Part shown: one piece after another, positions 22,494 to 29,685 of the stretch | Position numbering within the stretch: position 1 is the first letter of the stretch | Layout of the letters: each line of letters begins with the position of its first letter | From: Planctomycetaceae bacterium | GTDB taxonomy: Bacteria; Planctomycetota; Planctomycetia; Pirellulales; Thermoguttaceae | Direction: 5' to 3' | Assembly: GCA_009776995.1 (NCBI GenBank) | Contig: WRMR01000001.1 | Coordinates: forward strand, 1 to 35,543 | Length of the DNA: 35,543 nucleotides | Made by a program: the position numbers and the translations under genes | Notes under the pieces: model-generated | Seen by the model: only the letters and a program-made list of their open reading frames with translations | Database searches by the model: none | What the model was told of the DNA's origin: nothing

Positions 22494-23138
22494 ATGCTGT
22501 TTGCCCAGAAAATTCCGTTTGACATCTCGTCGATGACCGGCACGGTGGGAAATCTTACTTACCTTGCTTTGGCCGCCATTGCCCTTTGGGGGTCCTATTG
22601 CGTACTCATCGCCTGGCGGCGGATCGGCCAGTTGAATTTCAAGCGGGAGTCGCAACAATACGATTTTCTCGCCGCGATGCACCAATGTTACCTCGCAGGC
22701 GACATGGAAGCCATCCGAAACGAGTGCCAGGGCGACAAACGCGCCGTCCCGCAATTGGTTCTCATCGCGCTGAAAAACATGTCGTTGCCTGCGACCAAAC
22801 TGCACGACCTGCTCATTGAGCGGTTCCAGCGTGACGTGCTGGTCGAAATCGATTATCGTACCACCTGGGTGCATACGGTCATCAAATCGGCCCCGATGCT
22901 CGGACTGTTCGGCACGGTTCTCGGCATGATGGGGGCTTTCAGCAAGCTGGGCGCACAAACCCGGGTCGAGCCGACAATGCTTGCGTCGGACATTATGCTC
23001 GCGCTGATTACGACCGCGATTGGCCTGACCATTGCCGTCCCGTTGATTTTCGCCACAGCAAGTCTCAGCATCCGCACGGCCAAACTCGAAGATTACGTCA
23101 GTTCGGCCATTCTCAATATCGTGGAATGGAAAAAATAG
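22494..23138 (+). CDS. MotA/TolQ/ExbB-family proton-channel protein
   Basis: This 214-residue membrane protein has the family's three-helix plan. The first helix (about 20-38, YLALAAIALWGSYCVLIAW) is followed by a long cytoplasmic part with LAAMHQCYLAGDMEAIRNEC. The conserved TolQ/ExbB region follows: TWVHTVIKSAPMLGLFGTVL, GMMGAFSKLG, then LASDIMLALITTAIGLTIAV, where T and the helix pair form the ion path. Such proteins use the proton gradient to drive outer-membrane or periplasmic work with an ExbD/TolR partner; none is in view downstream. The starts ATG 22494 and GTG 22482 both lack a good Shine-Dalgarno. It has its own promoter-like region. Confidence 0.88.
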   Translation: MLFAQKIPFDISSMTGTVGNLTYLALAAIALWGSYCVLIAWRRIGQLNFKRESQQYDFLAAMHQCYLAGDMEAIRNECQGDKRAVPQLVLIALKNMSLPATKLHDLLIERFQRDVLVEIDYRTTWVHTVIKSAPMLGLFGTVLGMMGAFSKLGAQTRVEPTMLASDIMLALITTAIGLTIAVPLIFATASLSIRTAKLEDYVSSAILNIVEWKK

Positions 23139-23707
23139 GGTTTTCGCCCGAAATTCCGCGTTGGAATAAGTGTCAAGCCGTTGCTTCTGTGCCTGTAGTC
23201 TGGAATCGGGAAATCCAGCAATTTTTAATTTTTGAGACTGTAGTATGAAAATGGTTGTTTTGTAAGTTATTTACACAGAGTACATTACGACGATTATCGT
23301 CCATTATATTGCTACTTTGACTGTATAATCAACTTGTCAAGATATATGAAACGTAAAGTCGTGGCCGGAAAATATGTGAACCGTTGAACAATTTGGGGAA
23401 AACAGGAGGTTTAGGTAAATGAAAAAATTCCCTATTTCACCATGCTTTCTCTGCAATTTCGGCGAGCATTCAACAAGGCAGTGCTGACAGGCATTGTCGC
23501 AACGGTATGTAAGCATGACGCCGCCTGAATGCAGATGAGGCATGGTGAATGATTCATTCCGCAATTGTTTCATGGCCTGAATTCTACCACACACCAATTT
23601 TTTCGGCAACAATCCGATGGCTTGCCACTTTTAACCCGTTTCCAAAATGTTACAATCATTCTGATCGTCCAAATGATTTCTCCTGTTCGCTTTTCCGATG
23701 GATCACC
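23139..23707. other. Non-coding gap with a promoter-like site and a radical SAM remnant
   Basis: This gap holds an extended -10 element TGTATAAT (23322-23329) without a clear -35, a perfect AGGAGG (23404-23409) nine bases before a 22-codon frame at 23419-23487, and the antisense radical SAM fragment described separately. TTTTTGAGACTGTAG near 23233-23247 resembles TTTTTTGAGACTATAA just before hppA. The SNF2 frame is open from 23549, but its first ~50 codons do not look like protein. Confidence 0.45.
23337..23543 (-). pseudogene. Truncated radical SAM protein fragment
   Basis: On the minus strand an open frame starting MPHLHSGGVMLTYRCDNACQ continues HCLVECSPKLQRKHGEIGNF. It contains the radical SAM signature CxxxCxxC (C-DNA-C-QH-C) in a setting, GG-hydrophobic-LTYRC then C...CSP, typical of the N-terminus of radical SAM enzymes, which bind a 4Fe-4S cluster and S-adenosylmethionine. 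After about 20 further residues the sequence turns AT-rich and unrelated, and the frame stops at 23337. No barrel follows in any frame that I can see. I read this as the 5' remnant of a deleted gene. The frame also extends upstream to 23612. Confidence 0.7.
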
Positions 23708-26515
23708 ATGCTTGCGTCGTTTTCGATTGCCGTTTGTATTTCGCCGATGGGGCATCCCTATCTGGACAGTGTGAACAACGGTGACGTCGCTACTTCAGGA
23801 AATGTCGAAAGCAAGTTCACGTCACCACTGGAAAACCGGCTTATGGCCGCGTTTTCTTCGGATTTGCAGTATGCCAAAGGTTTGCTGCATCTGGCAACGG
23901 TCGAGTTGCAAACGTTGTTGCCGCCGGATTTTGATTTCTTGCGGTCGTTTGCGAAAAGTTACATGACGCGGTTGTGTCACCTGCCGGAAATGGCCGGGGC
24001 AGGCACCAACGGCAATACGGCGCAAGTGGTGCAAAAAATTTCGCCGCTTGAACCGCCGTCGCTTGCCGAATTTGAGTTTTTTCTCGCCGGGATGCCGCCC
24101 ATGTTTGGGGCGGAGTATCTCACGTCGGAAGTACTCGGCCAGTGGTGGCGGGAACTCGACCGCCATGTCCGGGAAAAAATCGCAAAACACCAGAATTGTT
24201 GCGCTGGTGGCACTAACGGTGCCGCCGATTGGATTCGACAGCAAAACCCGCTGTGGCGAACCGTTGGCAGGGTTACGTTTCATCTGGCGGAAAACAAACG
24301 GGACGAGCAACGCCCCTTTGCGTTCATGGCGACTTACACCGACAAGGTATCGACCAACGCCAAGCCCGTGCAATTGCCGCTTGCCAAAGCACTCAACGAA
24401 TACGTGTCGGCCAAAGATCGCGACGCCCTGTTGCGACTGTTGCAACCGATCACCGTCGCTGCGGAAAAGTGCGACTGGGTGCAAAACATGGTAAGCGACC
24501 AGACGATATACCAGCCGCGAGCCTGGTCGGTCAGGCAGGCATACCAGTTACTTCAGGACATTCCGGTGCTCGAAGAGGCGGGACTCATCGTGCGTGTGCC
24601 CGACTGGTGGCACAAAAGCCAACCGTCGCGGCCCAGGGTCAAAGTCAGCCTCGGGGCGGGAAGCGGGGCGAAAACGCTGACCGCCGATTCGCTCTTGAAT
24701 TTCCGCATAGAAACCGTTTACAATGATGAAACGTTGACGCCGGAAGAACTTGCCGAACTGCTTGCCGCCGATGCGCAGCTTGTCCGGCTTCGCGGCGAGT
24801 GGGTCGAAATCGACCGTGAGCAACTCAAGGCGACGCTTGACCATTGGAAAAAAATCGACACGATGGTTCGCGAGGACGGCATTTCATTTTACGAAGGAAT
24901 GCGGCTGCTTTCGGGTTTGCCGGTGGACGGAAAATGGGACGCCGCTGAAAAAGAGACGATGTTCCGCAATTGGTCGGAAGTCGTGCCGACCTCACAATTC
25001 GCGGAGTTGCTTGCCGCCATGCGCAACCCGAATAAACTGGACAGGTCTGATATTGGCCTTGCAAAACTCAATGCCACATTGCGTCCGTATCAGGAAACCG
25101 GCGTTCGGTGGTTGCATTTTATGACGCAAATTGGACTGGGAACGTGCCTGGCCGATGACATGGGGCTTGGTAAAACGATCCAGGTCATCGCTCTGTTGCT
25201 CATGCAGCAACAAGAGGTGCGACTGCAAAAAGAGTCGCTTGCGACATCGCTGTTGATTGCCCCGGCATCGCTGCTGGCGAACTGGGAATCGGAAATCCGG
25301 CGGTTCGCCCCGTCGCTGAAAACGCATATCGCGCATGGGAGTGGTGCCGGAGCGGACGAGCCGGAGCATCTCGGCACCGTGCAACTCGTCATGACAACTT
25401 ACGGAATGCTCGACCGACTTGACTGGATCAAATCGAAAACGTGGCGCAACGTCATCATCGACGAAGCCCAGGCGATCAAAAACGCCGGGACGCGACAGTC
25501 GAAAGCGGTCAAAAGCGTTCGCGCGACCGGCCGCATTGCACTGACGGGCACGCCGGTTGAAAATCGCCTTTCGGACTTGTGGTCGCTCTTCGATTTTATC
25601 AATCCGGGACTGTTGGGAACAAGTGCCGCGTTCAACAAATTCACCAAATCGCCGGCCACGCAGCAAAACCGCGAGTCAACATACGCCCCGTTACGACGGC
25701 TGGTGCAACCCTACATTTTGCGGCGGCTCAAAACCGACAAGACGATCATCTCCGACCTGCCCGACAAGACGGAAGTGACGGCGTGGTGCAGTCTCTCAAA
25801 AGATCAGGTGAAACTGTACGCCCAATCGGTGAAGCAGCTTGCCGGCGACTTGAAAGCCAACGAGGAAGGCATCAAGCGTCGCGGTGTTATTCTTTCGTAC
25901 CTGATGCGCTTCAAGCAGATTTGCAATCACCCGGCACAGTGGTCGGGGGACGGCGATTATGCCCCGGCGAAAAGCGGCAAGTTCGAGCGATTGCGTGAGA
26001 TTTGTGAAGAGATTGCCTCGCGTCAGGAAAAAGTGCTCGTGTTTACGCAGTTTCGTGAAATCACCGGAGCACTGTCGTATCACCTGCAAAACGTGTTCAA
26101 AAAGCCCGGCCTCATTCTCGACGGCAGTACGGCGATTGCGAAGCGGCGGCAGATGGTCGAGGCATTTCAAACGGAATCGGGGCCGCCGTTTTTTATTCTC
26201 TCGCTCAAGGCGGGCGGCACGGGCTTGAACCTGACGGCGGCTTCGCATGTCGTGCATTTTGACCGATGGTGGAACCCGGCGGTCGAAAATCAGGCGACCG
26301 ACCGCGCGTTCCGCATCGGCCAGAAGAAAAACGTGCTCGTGCATAAGTTCGTCTGTCGCGGTACGATTGAAGAGAAAATCGACGAACTGATCGAAAGCAA
26401 AAAAGCACTCGCCGGCGAAATCGTCGATGCCGGCGGCGAGTCGCTTGTCACCGAAATGAGCGACGCCCAACTCATGCAGATGGTTTCGCTCGATTTGGAA
26501 AAATGCCGGGGGTAA
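23708..26515 (+). CDS. SNF2-family DEAD-like helicase with bacterial SNF2-associated domain
   Basis: This is a 935-residue DNA-translocase-type ATPase. An N-terminal region (to about 260) is followed by a DUF3670-type SNF2-associated domain (about 265-400; PEELAELLAADAQLVRLRGE, then WVEIDREQL). The ATPase lobe 1 has LRPYQETGVRWLHFM, Walker A ADDMGLGKTIQ (near 481-491), box II DEAQAIKN (about 584-591) and LTGTPVENRLSDLWSLFDF. Lobe 2 has VFTQFREITGALSYHL, LSLKAGGTGLNLTAASHV, and DRAFRIGQKKNVLVHKFVC, the SNF2 motif VI. The frame is open from 23549, but the first 50 codons overlap the radical SAM remnant; ATG 23708 is a tentative start. In bacteria this helicase type is often encoded with a SWIM zinc-finger protein, as here. 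A role in DNA repair or chromatin-like remodelling is inferred. Confidence 0.9.
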   Translation: MLASFSIAVCISPMGHPYLDSVNNGDVATSGNVESKFTSPLENRLMAAFSSDLQYAKGLLHLATVELQTLLPPDFDFLRSFAKSYMTRLCHLPEMAGAGTNGNTAQVVQKISPLEPPSLAEFEFFLAGMPPMFGAEYLTSEVLGQWWRELDRHVREKIAKHQNCCAGGTNGAADWIRQQNPLWRTVGRVTFHLAENKRDEQRPFAFMATYTDKVSTNAKPVQLPLAKALNEYVSAKDRDALLRLLQPITVAAEKCDWVQNMVSDQTIYQPRAWSVRQAYQLLQDIPVLEEAGLIVRVPDWWHKSQPSRPRVKVSLGAGSGAKTLTADSLLNFRIETVYNDETLTPEELAELLAADAQLVRLRGEWVEIDREQLKATLDHWKKIDTMVREDGISFYEGMRLLSGLPVDGKWDAAEKETMFRNWSEVVPTSQFAELLAAMRNPNKLDRSDIGLAKLNATLRPYQETGVRWLHFMTQIGLGTCLADDMGLGKTIQVIALLLMQQQEVRLQKESLATSLLIAPASLLANWESEIRRFAPSLKTHIAHGSGAGADEPEHLGTVQLVMTTYGMLDRLDWIKSKTWRNVIIDEAQAIKNAGTRQSKAVKSVRATGRIALTGTPVENRLSDLWSLFDFINPGLLGTSAAFNKFTKSPATQQNRESTYAPLRRLVQPYILRRLKTDKTIISDLPDKTEVTAWCSLSKDQVKLYAQSVKQLAGDLKANEEGIKRRGVILSYLMRFKQICNHPAQWSGDGDYAPAKSGKFERLREICEEIASRQEKVLVFTQFREITGALSYHLQNVFKKPGLILDGSTAIAKRRQMVEAFQTESGPPFFILSLKAGGTGLNLTAASHVVHFDRWWNPAVENQATDRAFRIGQKKNVLVHKFVCRGTIEEKIDELIESKKALAGEIVDAGGESLVTEMSDAQLMQMVSLDLEKCRG

Positions 26516-26647
26516 CAATCATTTTTTCACAAGGCACAGTGGCAAAAGATTGTTTTGTACCAATGATACACAATATCCTGACGGAATCATCCGCATGCAC
26601 GTTAAAACATGCCGTTTTTCGCCTAGAACACCGCGCTCGCGGGATAC

Positions 26648-26920
26648 TCGAATACCAAAAAAGACGATTCGAATACCCTCAGAGTGTACTCGAATACCCC
26701 GGGGGACTATTCGAATACCCCCGGAGAGTACTCGAATACCCCGGGGGACTATTCGAATACCCCCGGAGAGTACTCGAATACCCCGGGAGACTATTCGAAT
26801 ACCCCCGGAGAGTGCTCGAATACCAAAAAAGACGATTCGAATACCCTCAGAGAGTACTCGAATACCCCCGGAGAGTACTTGAATACCATCAATGTGAATT
26901 CGAGTACACCAAAAGTGCGC
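26648..26920 (+). repeat. Array of thirteen 21-bp tandem units with a palindromic core
   Basis: The core TCGAATACC recurs at 26648, 26669, 26690, 26711, 26732, 26753, 26774, 26795, 26816, 26837 and 26858, and as TTGAATACC at 26879 and TCGAGTACA at 26900: a spacing of exactly 21 bp throughout. Units alternate between two types, one ending GACTAT and one ending GAGTAC, giving a 42-bp higher order; units 1-2 and 9-10 share a third sequence pair. At each junction the sequence is palindromic: TATTCGAATA is perfect, and GTACTCGAATAC nearly so. The array lies between the SNF2 and SWIM genes. Because 21 is a multiple of three, all frames on the plus strand stay open across it (FEYPRRV- or YSNTPGE-type heptads), so coding cannot be excluded, but repeats of a binding site seem likelier. 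Confidence 0.9.
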
Positions 26921-26997
26921 CATTGACCGCCCTGACTGCGACACTGTGTTATCGTATTTTACAATCTCAATCACTCAAAAATGAAAGGAATCACATC

Positions 26998-27972
26998 ATG
27001 TCTTATTACGGTTTCGGTTGGCGGCCTTACGTTCCGGTTGCTCAAAAACGGGCGAATGCGGTTCGGTACGTCAATAAAAAACTCGGCAAGAAGGCGAACC
27101 CCATCAACATCGAAGGGAAGAAGATCGCCAAAACGTTTTGGGGAATTGCCTGGTGCGACAATCTGGAATCGTACAGCGATTACGCAAACCGGATGCCGCG
27201 CGGCAGGACATATATCCGTAACGGCTCGGTCGTGCATCTCGAAATCGACAAGGGCGTGGTGCGTTCGTATGTCGCCGGGTCGGATACCTACAAAATCGAG
27301 GTGAAAATCGAGCCGCTCAAGCCCGCTGCCTGGAAACGGCTCAAGCAAAAATGTGCCGGAGAAATCGCGTCGGTCGTTGAACTCCTGCAAGGCAAACTCT
27401 CGAAAAACGTGCTTGCCATCGTTACGGACAAAAAGGAAGGCTTGTTCCCTTCGCCGAAAGAAATCACACTCGATTGCTCGTGCCCGGATTGGGCGGTCAT
27501 GTGCAAACACGTTGCGGCGACACTTTACGGCGTCGGGGCATTGCTTGATAAAAGCCCTGAACTGTTTTTCAAGCTGCGCGGCGTCGATCACCTCGCACTG
27601 ATCGAAACGTCGGTCGCCATTCCGGCGGGCAAAGCCGATTCTGAAACGCTGGACACCGAAAGTCTGGAAGGCATTTTCGGCGTCGAACTGGCGACTTCGC
27701 TGGAAGACAAGCCCGCCCCGGCAAAGAAGACCAGCAAAAAAGCGGTCAAAAAAACCGCGAAGAAGTCAACCAAAAAAGCGGTGAAGAAACAGGCACCGAA
27801 AAAAACGACCGGAAAAGTCGCTAAAAAATCAACGCCGGCATCGGAAAAGGCATTGAAGAAGCCCGTGAAAAAGAAGGCGGCGAAGAAAGCAACGATCAAG
27901 CAAATTTCCCCGAAGAAAGTAGCCGGAAAAAAGACAAAGAAGACCGGCAAGAATGCTTCCGGGAAAAAATAA
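26998..27972 (+). CDS. SWIM zinc-finger protein with a histone H1-like lysine-rich tail
   Basis: This 324-residue protein starts MSYYGFGWRPYVPVAQKRAN. The SWIM zinc ligands are C160, C162, C169 and H171 (CSCPDWAVMCKH). N-terminal sequence such as GIAWCDNLESYSDYANRMPR and GRTYIRNGSVVHLEI is typical of bacterial SWIM proteins coded beside SNF2 helicases. From about residue 239 to the end it changes to lysine, alanine, threonine and proline: KKTSKKAVKKTAKKSTKKAV and similar repeats, like the C-terminal tail of histone H1 or bacterial HC-type proteins, which bind DNA without sequence preference. AAAGGA at 26984-26989 supports ATG 26998; the frame is open upstream through the 21-bp array, but that extension is doubtful. 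It probably works with the SNF2 protein on DNA. Confidence 0.9.
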   Translation: MSYYGFGWRPYVPVAQKRANAVRYVNKKLGKKANPINIEGKKIAKTFWGIAWCDNLESYSDYANRMPRGRTYIRNGSVVHLEIDKGVVRSYVAGSDTYKIEVKIEPLKPAAWKRLKQKCAGEIASVVELLQGKLSKNVLAIVTDKKEGLFPSPKEITLDCSCPDWAVMCKHVAATLYGVGALLDKSPELFFKLRGVDHLALIETSVAIPAGKADSETLDTESLEGIFGVELATSLEDKPAPAKKTSKKAVKKTAKKSTKKAVKKQAPKKTTGKVAKKSTPASEKALKKPVKKKAAKKATIKQISPKKVAGKKTKKTGKNASGKK

Positions 27973-27981
27973 AACCATACC

Positions 27982-28164
27982 TCACACCGCCATTAAGCTG
28001 GTATTTTTCAGGTTTTGGAAATTTGGCTGCATGAGGGTTTCGATTTCAGCTTTGTCTTCGGTTTCGACCCGGTCGAGGCAATCGTTGATGCCCGTTTTGA
28101 AGTCATCGAAGGTTTCATAATACGGATTGTAAAAACACTTTTTCTTCACAAATTTCCACAGCCG
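27982..28164 (-). pseudogene. IS630-family transposase remnant (C-terminal fragment)
   Basis: On the minus strand a 60-codon frame reads RLWKFVKKKCFYNPYYETFD, then DFKTGINDCLDRVETEDKAE and NLKNTSLMAV before TGA. LWKFVKKK...FYN.YYETFDDFK is the C-terminal signature of IS630-type DDE transposases, just after their last catalytic glutamate. No start codon or upstream domain is present: the fragment begins directly after the TAA of the LRR gene and in the same frame. It is a decayed insertion sequence end. No terminal inverted repeats could be identified. Confidence 0.75.
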
Positions 28165-29439
28165 TTATTGTTGCGAATTGGTTGTCAGCACTTTGAGGGA
28201 TTGCATTTTCCGAACCGTCTCCAGTGCCGTATCATCCAGTTGACACCCCGTCAGGTTGAGTTGCTCCACGGTTTTAAGTTCGGCAATCGCTTCCAAAATA
28301 TCCGGCGTCAGCATGTTATGGGACAAATCAAGTTTTTTCAAATTGGGAAACTGATTCAAAACTCTCATATTTTGAGCTGTCAGGTAGGTTTTGGGGAACG
28401 ACAGGGACTCCAGTCGTGTTCGAATGGTCTCCGTCTCCGCAAGAGCATGGAAAAAAACGCCGGTGACCATCATGTCGGAAACAGCCAATCTCTTCAAACC
28501 GCGAAAAGCGCGAAGCGAATCCAGACCCGCGTCGTAAATCGCAGTATTGCGGGCCAGAACCAGAAGTTCCAATTGTGCCGCCCATTCCTCATGGGAAGCA
28601 AGTTCGGCGAAACCTTCCCCGGTGATGGATGTCCCCTCAATCGACAAACCCCGGAGCTGCGGCAAGCCAGGCAAGATTTCCAACACGGAATCGTCAACGG
28701 CAAAACCGCCGATTTTCAAGTCGGCCAGCCGTGTCATCGTGCCAAGAATCCTGTAATCCTCCTGCGTCAAATTGCTGCACTGCCGCAAATCCAACGCTCT
28801 CAGATCAGGTGACCCGGCGATTTTTTCGATCACCACCCGGGTTGGACTCATCTCGATGAGAGCCAGCGACTGCAATGGCACAGTCTCAAGTGCCGCCGTG
28901 ATTCCCGGTTCGCCGACCTTGTTCAGGCGACGAAGCGTCAAACGGCGAAGCGTGGGAACCGATGCAACCATTGCTTCCAGGTTGCTGTCAGTGAGCGGAA
29001 CGTCCTGGAGAAAAAGAGTTTCAAGATGCTGCTGTTTCGCGAGGCCGGAAAACGCTTCATACGACAAGCTTCCTCCGGCCACGGCCAGGTTTTTCAGATT
29101 CGGGATTAAAAGGGCTTGCCGCAAAACAGCGTTGGTGACCGAAGTCCGCTCTGCAGCAAGATTGACACCGGCAACCACACCCTTGGCGTCACGTTCGATT
29201 TTTCCGCCCGCGTCTTCGATGGCCCGGATGATTTCCATTGATACGGTTTCCACAGCTTTTTCAGGATCAGGCTGTGCCTGTTCGACCGGAGATTGCCGGG
29301 GCATCTCCTTGTGACAGCCAAAAACAAGAAAACAAACGACGAACAAACACACCAGCAGTTCCGGGTTGGTGTGCGTTTCCAAAAAACGGCGGAACAATGT
29401 TGTGTCCTGATTTGTCATTAGGATTCGCATAATAATCAT
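28165..29439 (-). CDS. Leucine-rich-repeat lipoprotein
   Basis: This is a 424-residue protein. The N-terminus has a hydrophobic segment (LLVCLFVVCFLVFGC) ending in a cysteine at about 42 that could be lipidated; the lipobox VFGC is imperfect. The mature part starts with KEMPRQSPVEQAQPDPEKAV and then contains about ten degenerate leucine-rich repeats: LKNLAVAGGSLSYEAFSGLA, LETLFLQDVPLTDSNLEAMV, LRALDLRQCSNLTQEDYRIL, LKKLDLSHNMLTPDILEAIA and VEQLNLTGCQLDDTALETV, close to the cysteine-containing/ribonuclease-inhibitor-like type common in planctomycetes. The likely role is protein binding at the cell envelope. The start is uncertain: ATG 29439 overlaps the stop of a short upstream frame, and ATG 29418 lies seven codons inside. 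The stop is followed in frame by an IS630 remnant, so the natural C-terminus may have been lost. Confidence 0.8.
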   Translation of the reverse strand: MIIMRILMTNQDTTLFRRFLETHTNPELLVCLFVVCFLVFGCHKEMPRQSPVEQAQPDPEKAVETVSMEIIRAIEDAGGKIERDAKGVVAGVNLAAERTSVTNAVLRQALLIPNLKNLAVAGGSLSYEAFSGLAKQQHLETLFLQDVPLTDSNLEAMVASVPTLRRLTLRRLNKVGEPGITAALETVPLQSLALIEMSPTRVVIEKIAGSPDLRALDLRQCSNLTQEDYRILGTMTRLADLKIGGFAVDDSVLEILPGLPQLRGLSIEGTSITGEGFAELASHEEWAAQLELLVLARNTAIYDAGLDSLRAFRGLKRLAVSDMMVTGVFFHALAETETIRTRLESLSFPKTYLTAQNMRVLNQFPNLKKLDLSHNMLTPDILEAIAELKTVEQLNLTGCQLDDTALETVRKMQSLKVLTTNSQQ

Positions 29440-29489
29440 GTGAACATTTCAATGTCGTTTTTGGTAAATGCACGATGCCGGCGTTCCAT
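29436..29489 (-). CDS. Short coupled upstream reading frame (17 codons)
   Basis: The frame reads MERRHRAFTKNDIEMFT and ends in TGA that overlaps the first ATG of the LRR gene (ATGA). A perfect AAGGAGG (29495-29501) stands five bases before its ATG, whereas the LRR gene has no site of its own. It may be a leader peptide that couples translation, or the remnant 5' end of a frameshifted gene. Confidence 0.45.
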   Translation of the reverse strand: MERRHRAFTKNDIEMFT

Positions 29490-29685
29490 AATTGCCTCCT
29501 TGTTGCAGGGATTGAAACGCTGTAAAACAACAAAAACCACAAAATACAGTCAACAGCAAAGTGTTCTCATGACTGATCAAATGGTTGAGTGAATGTTGAT
29601 GCAAATGAATTCGCGATCATTCAAGCAGAGGAGTCGTGCCAAAATAACATTGGTAAAAGTGTGATATTGATATTGACACGTCTCC

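Noticed and set aside
23419..23487. 22-codon frame with AGGAGG as a confirmed gene
   Set aside because: The signal is good, but the frame lies exactly opposite radical SAM sequence and is very short; it is kept only as a finding, not as a gene.
26648..26920. CRISPR array
   Set aside because: The period is only 21 bp with no unique spacers; the sequence between cores is itself repeated and alternates between two types. No cas genes are nearby.
26519..26974. Minus-strand open frame across the 21-bp array (repeating GIRVLSG-type heptads)
   Set aside because: It is open only because the repeat length is a multiple of three; there is no ribosome-binding site and the composition mirrors the DNA repeat.
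26503..26997. A 165-codon N-terminal extension of the SWIM protein running through the 21-bp array
   Set aside because: The 21-bp period keeps all plus-strand frames open, the sequence between the array and ATG 26998 does not look like protein, and a good Shine-Dalgarno lies directly before ATG 26998. Translation of the array is not fully excluded.
29484..29518. Solitary CRISPR-repeat-like sequence ending GGGATTGAAAC
   Set aside because: Only one copy exists in the window and no spacer or second repeat follows; the same bases also contain the AAGGAGG and start of a short frame on the minus strand.
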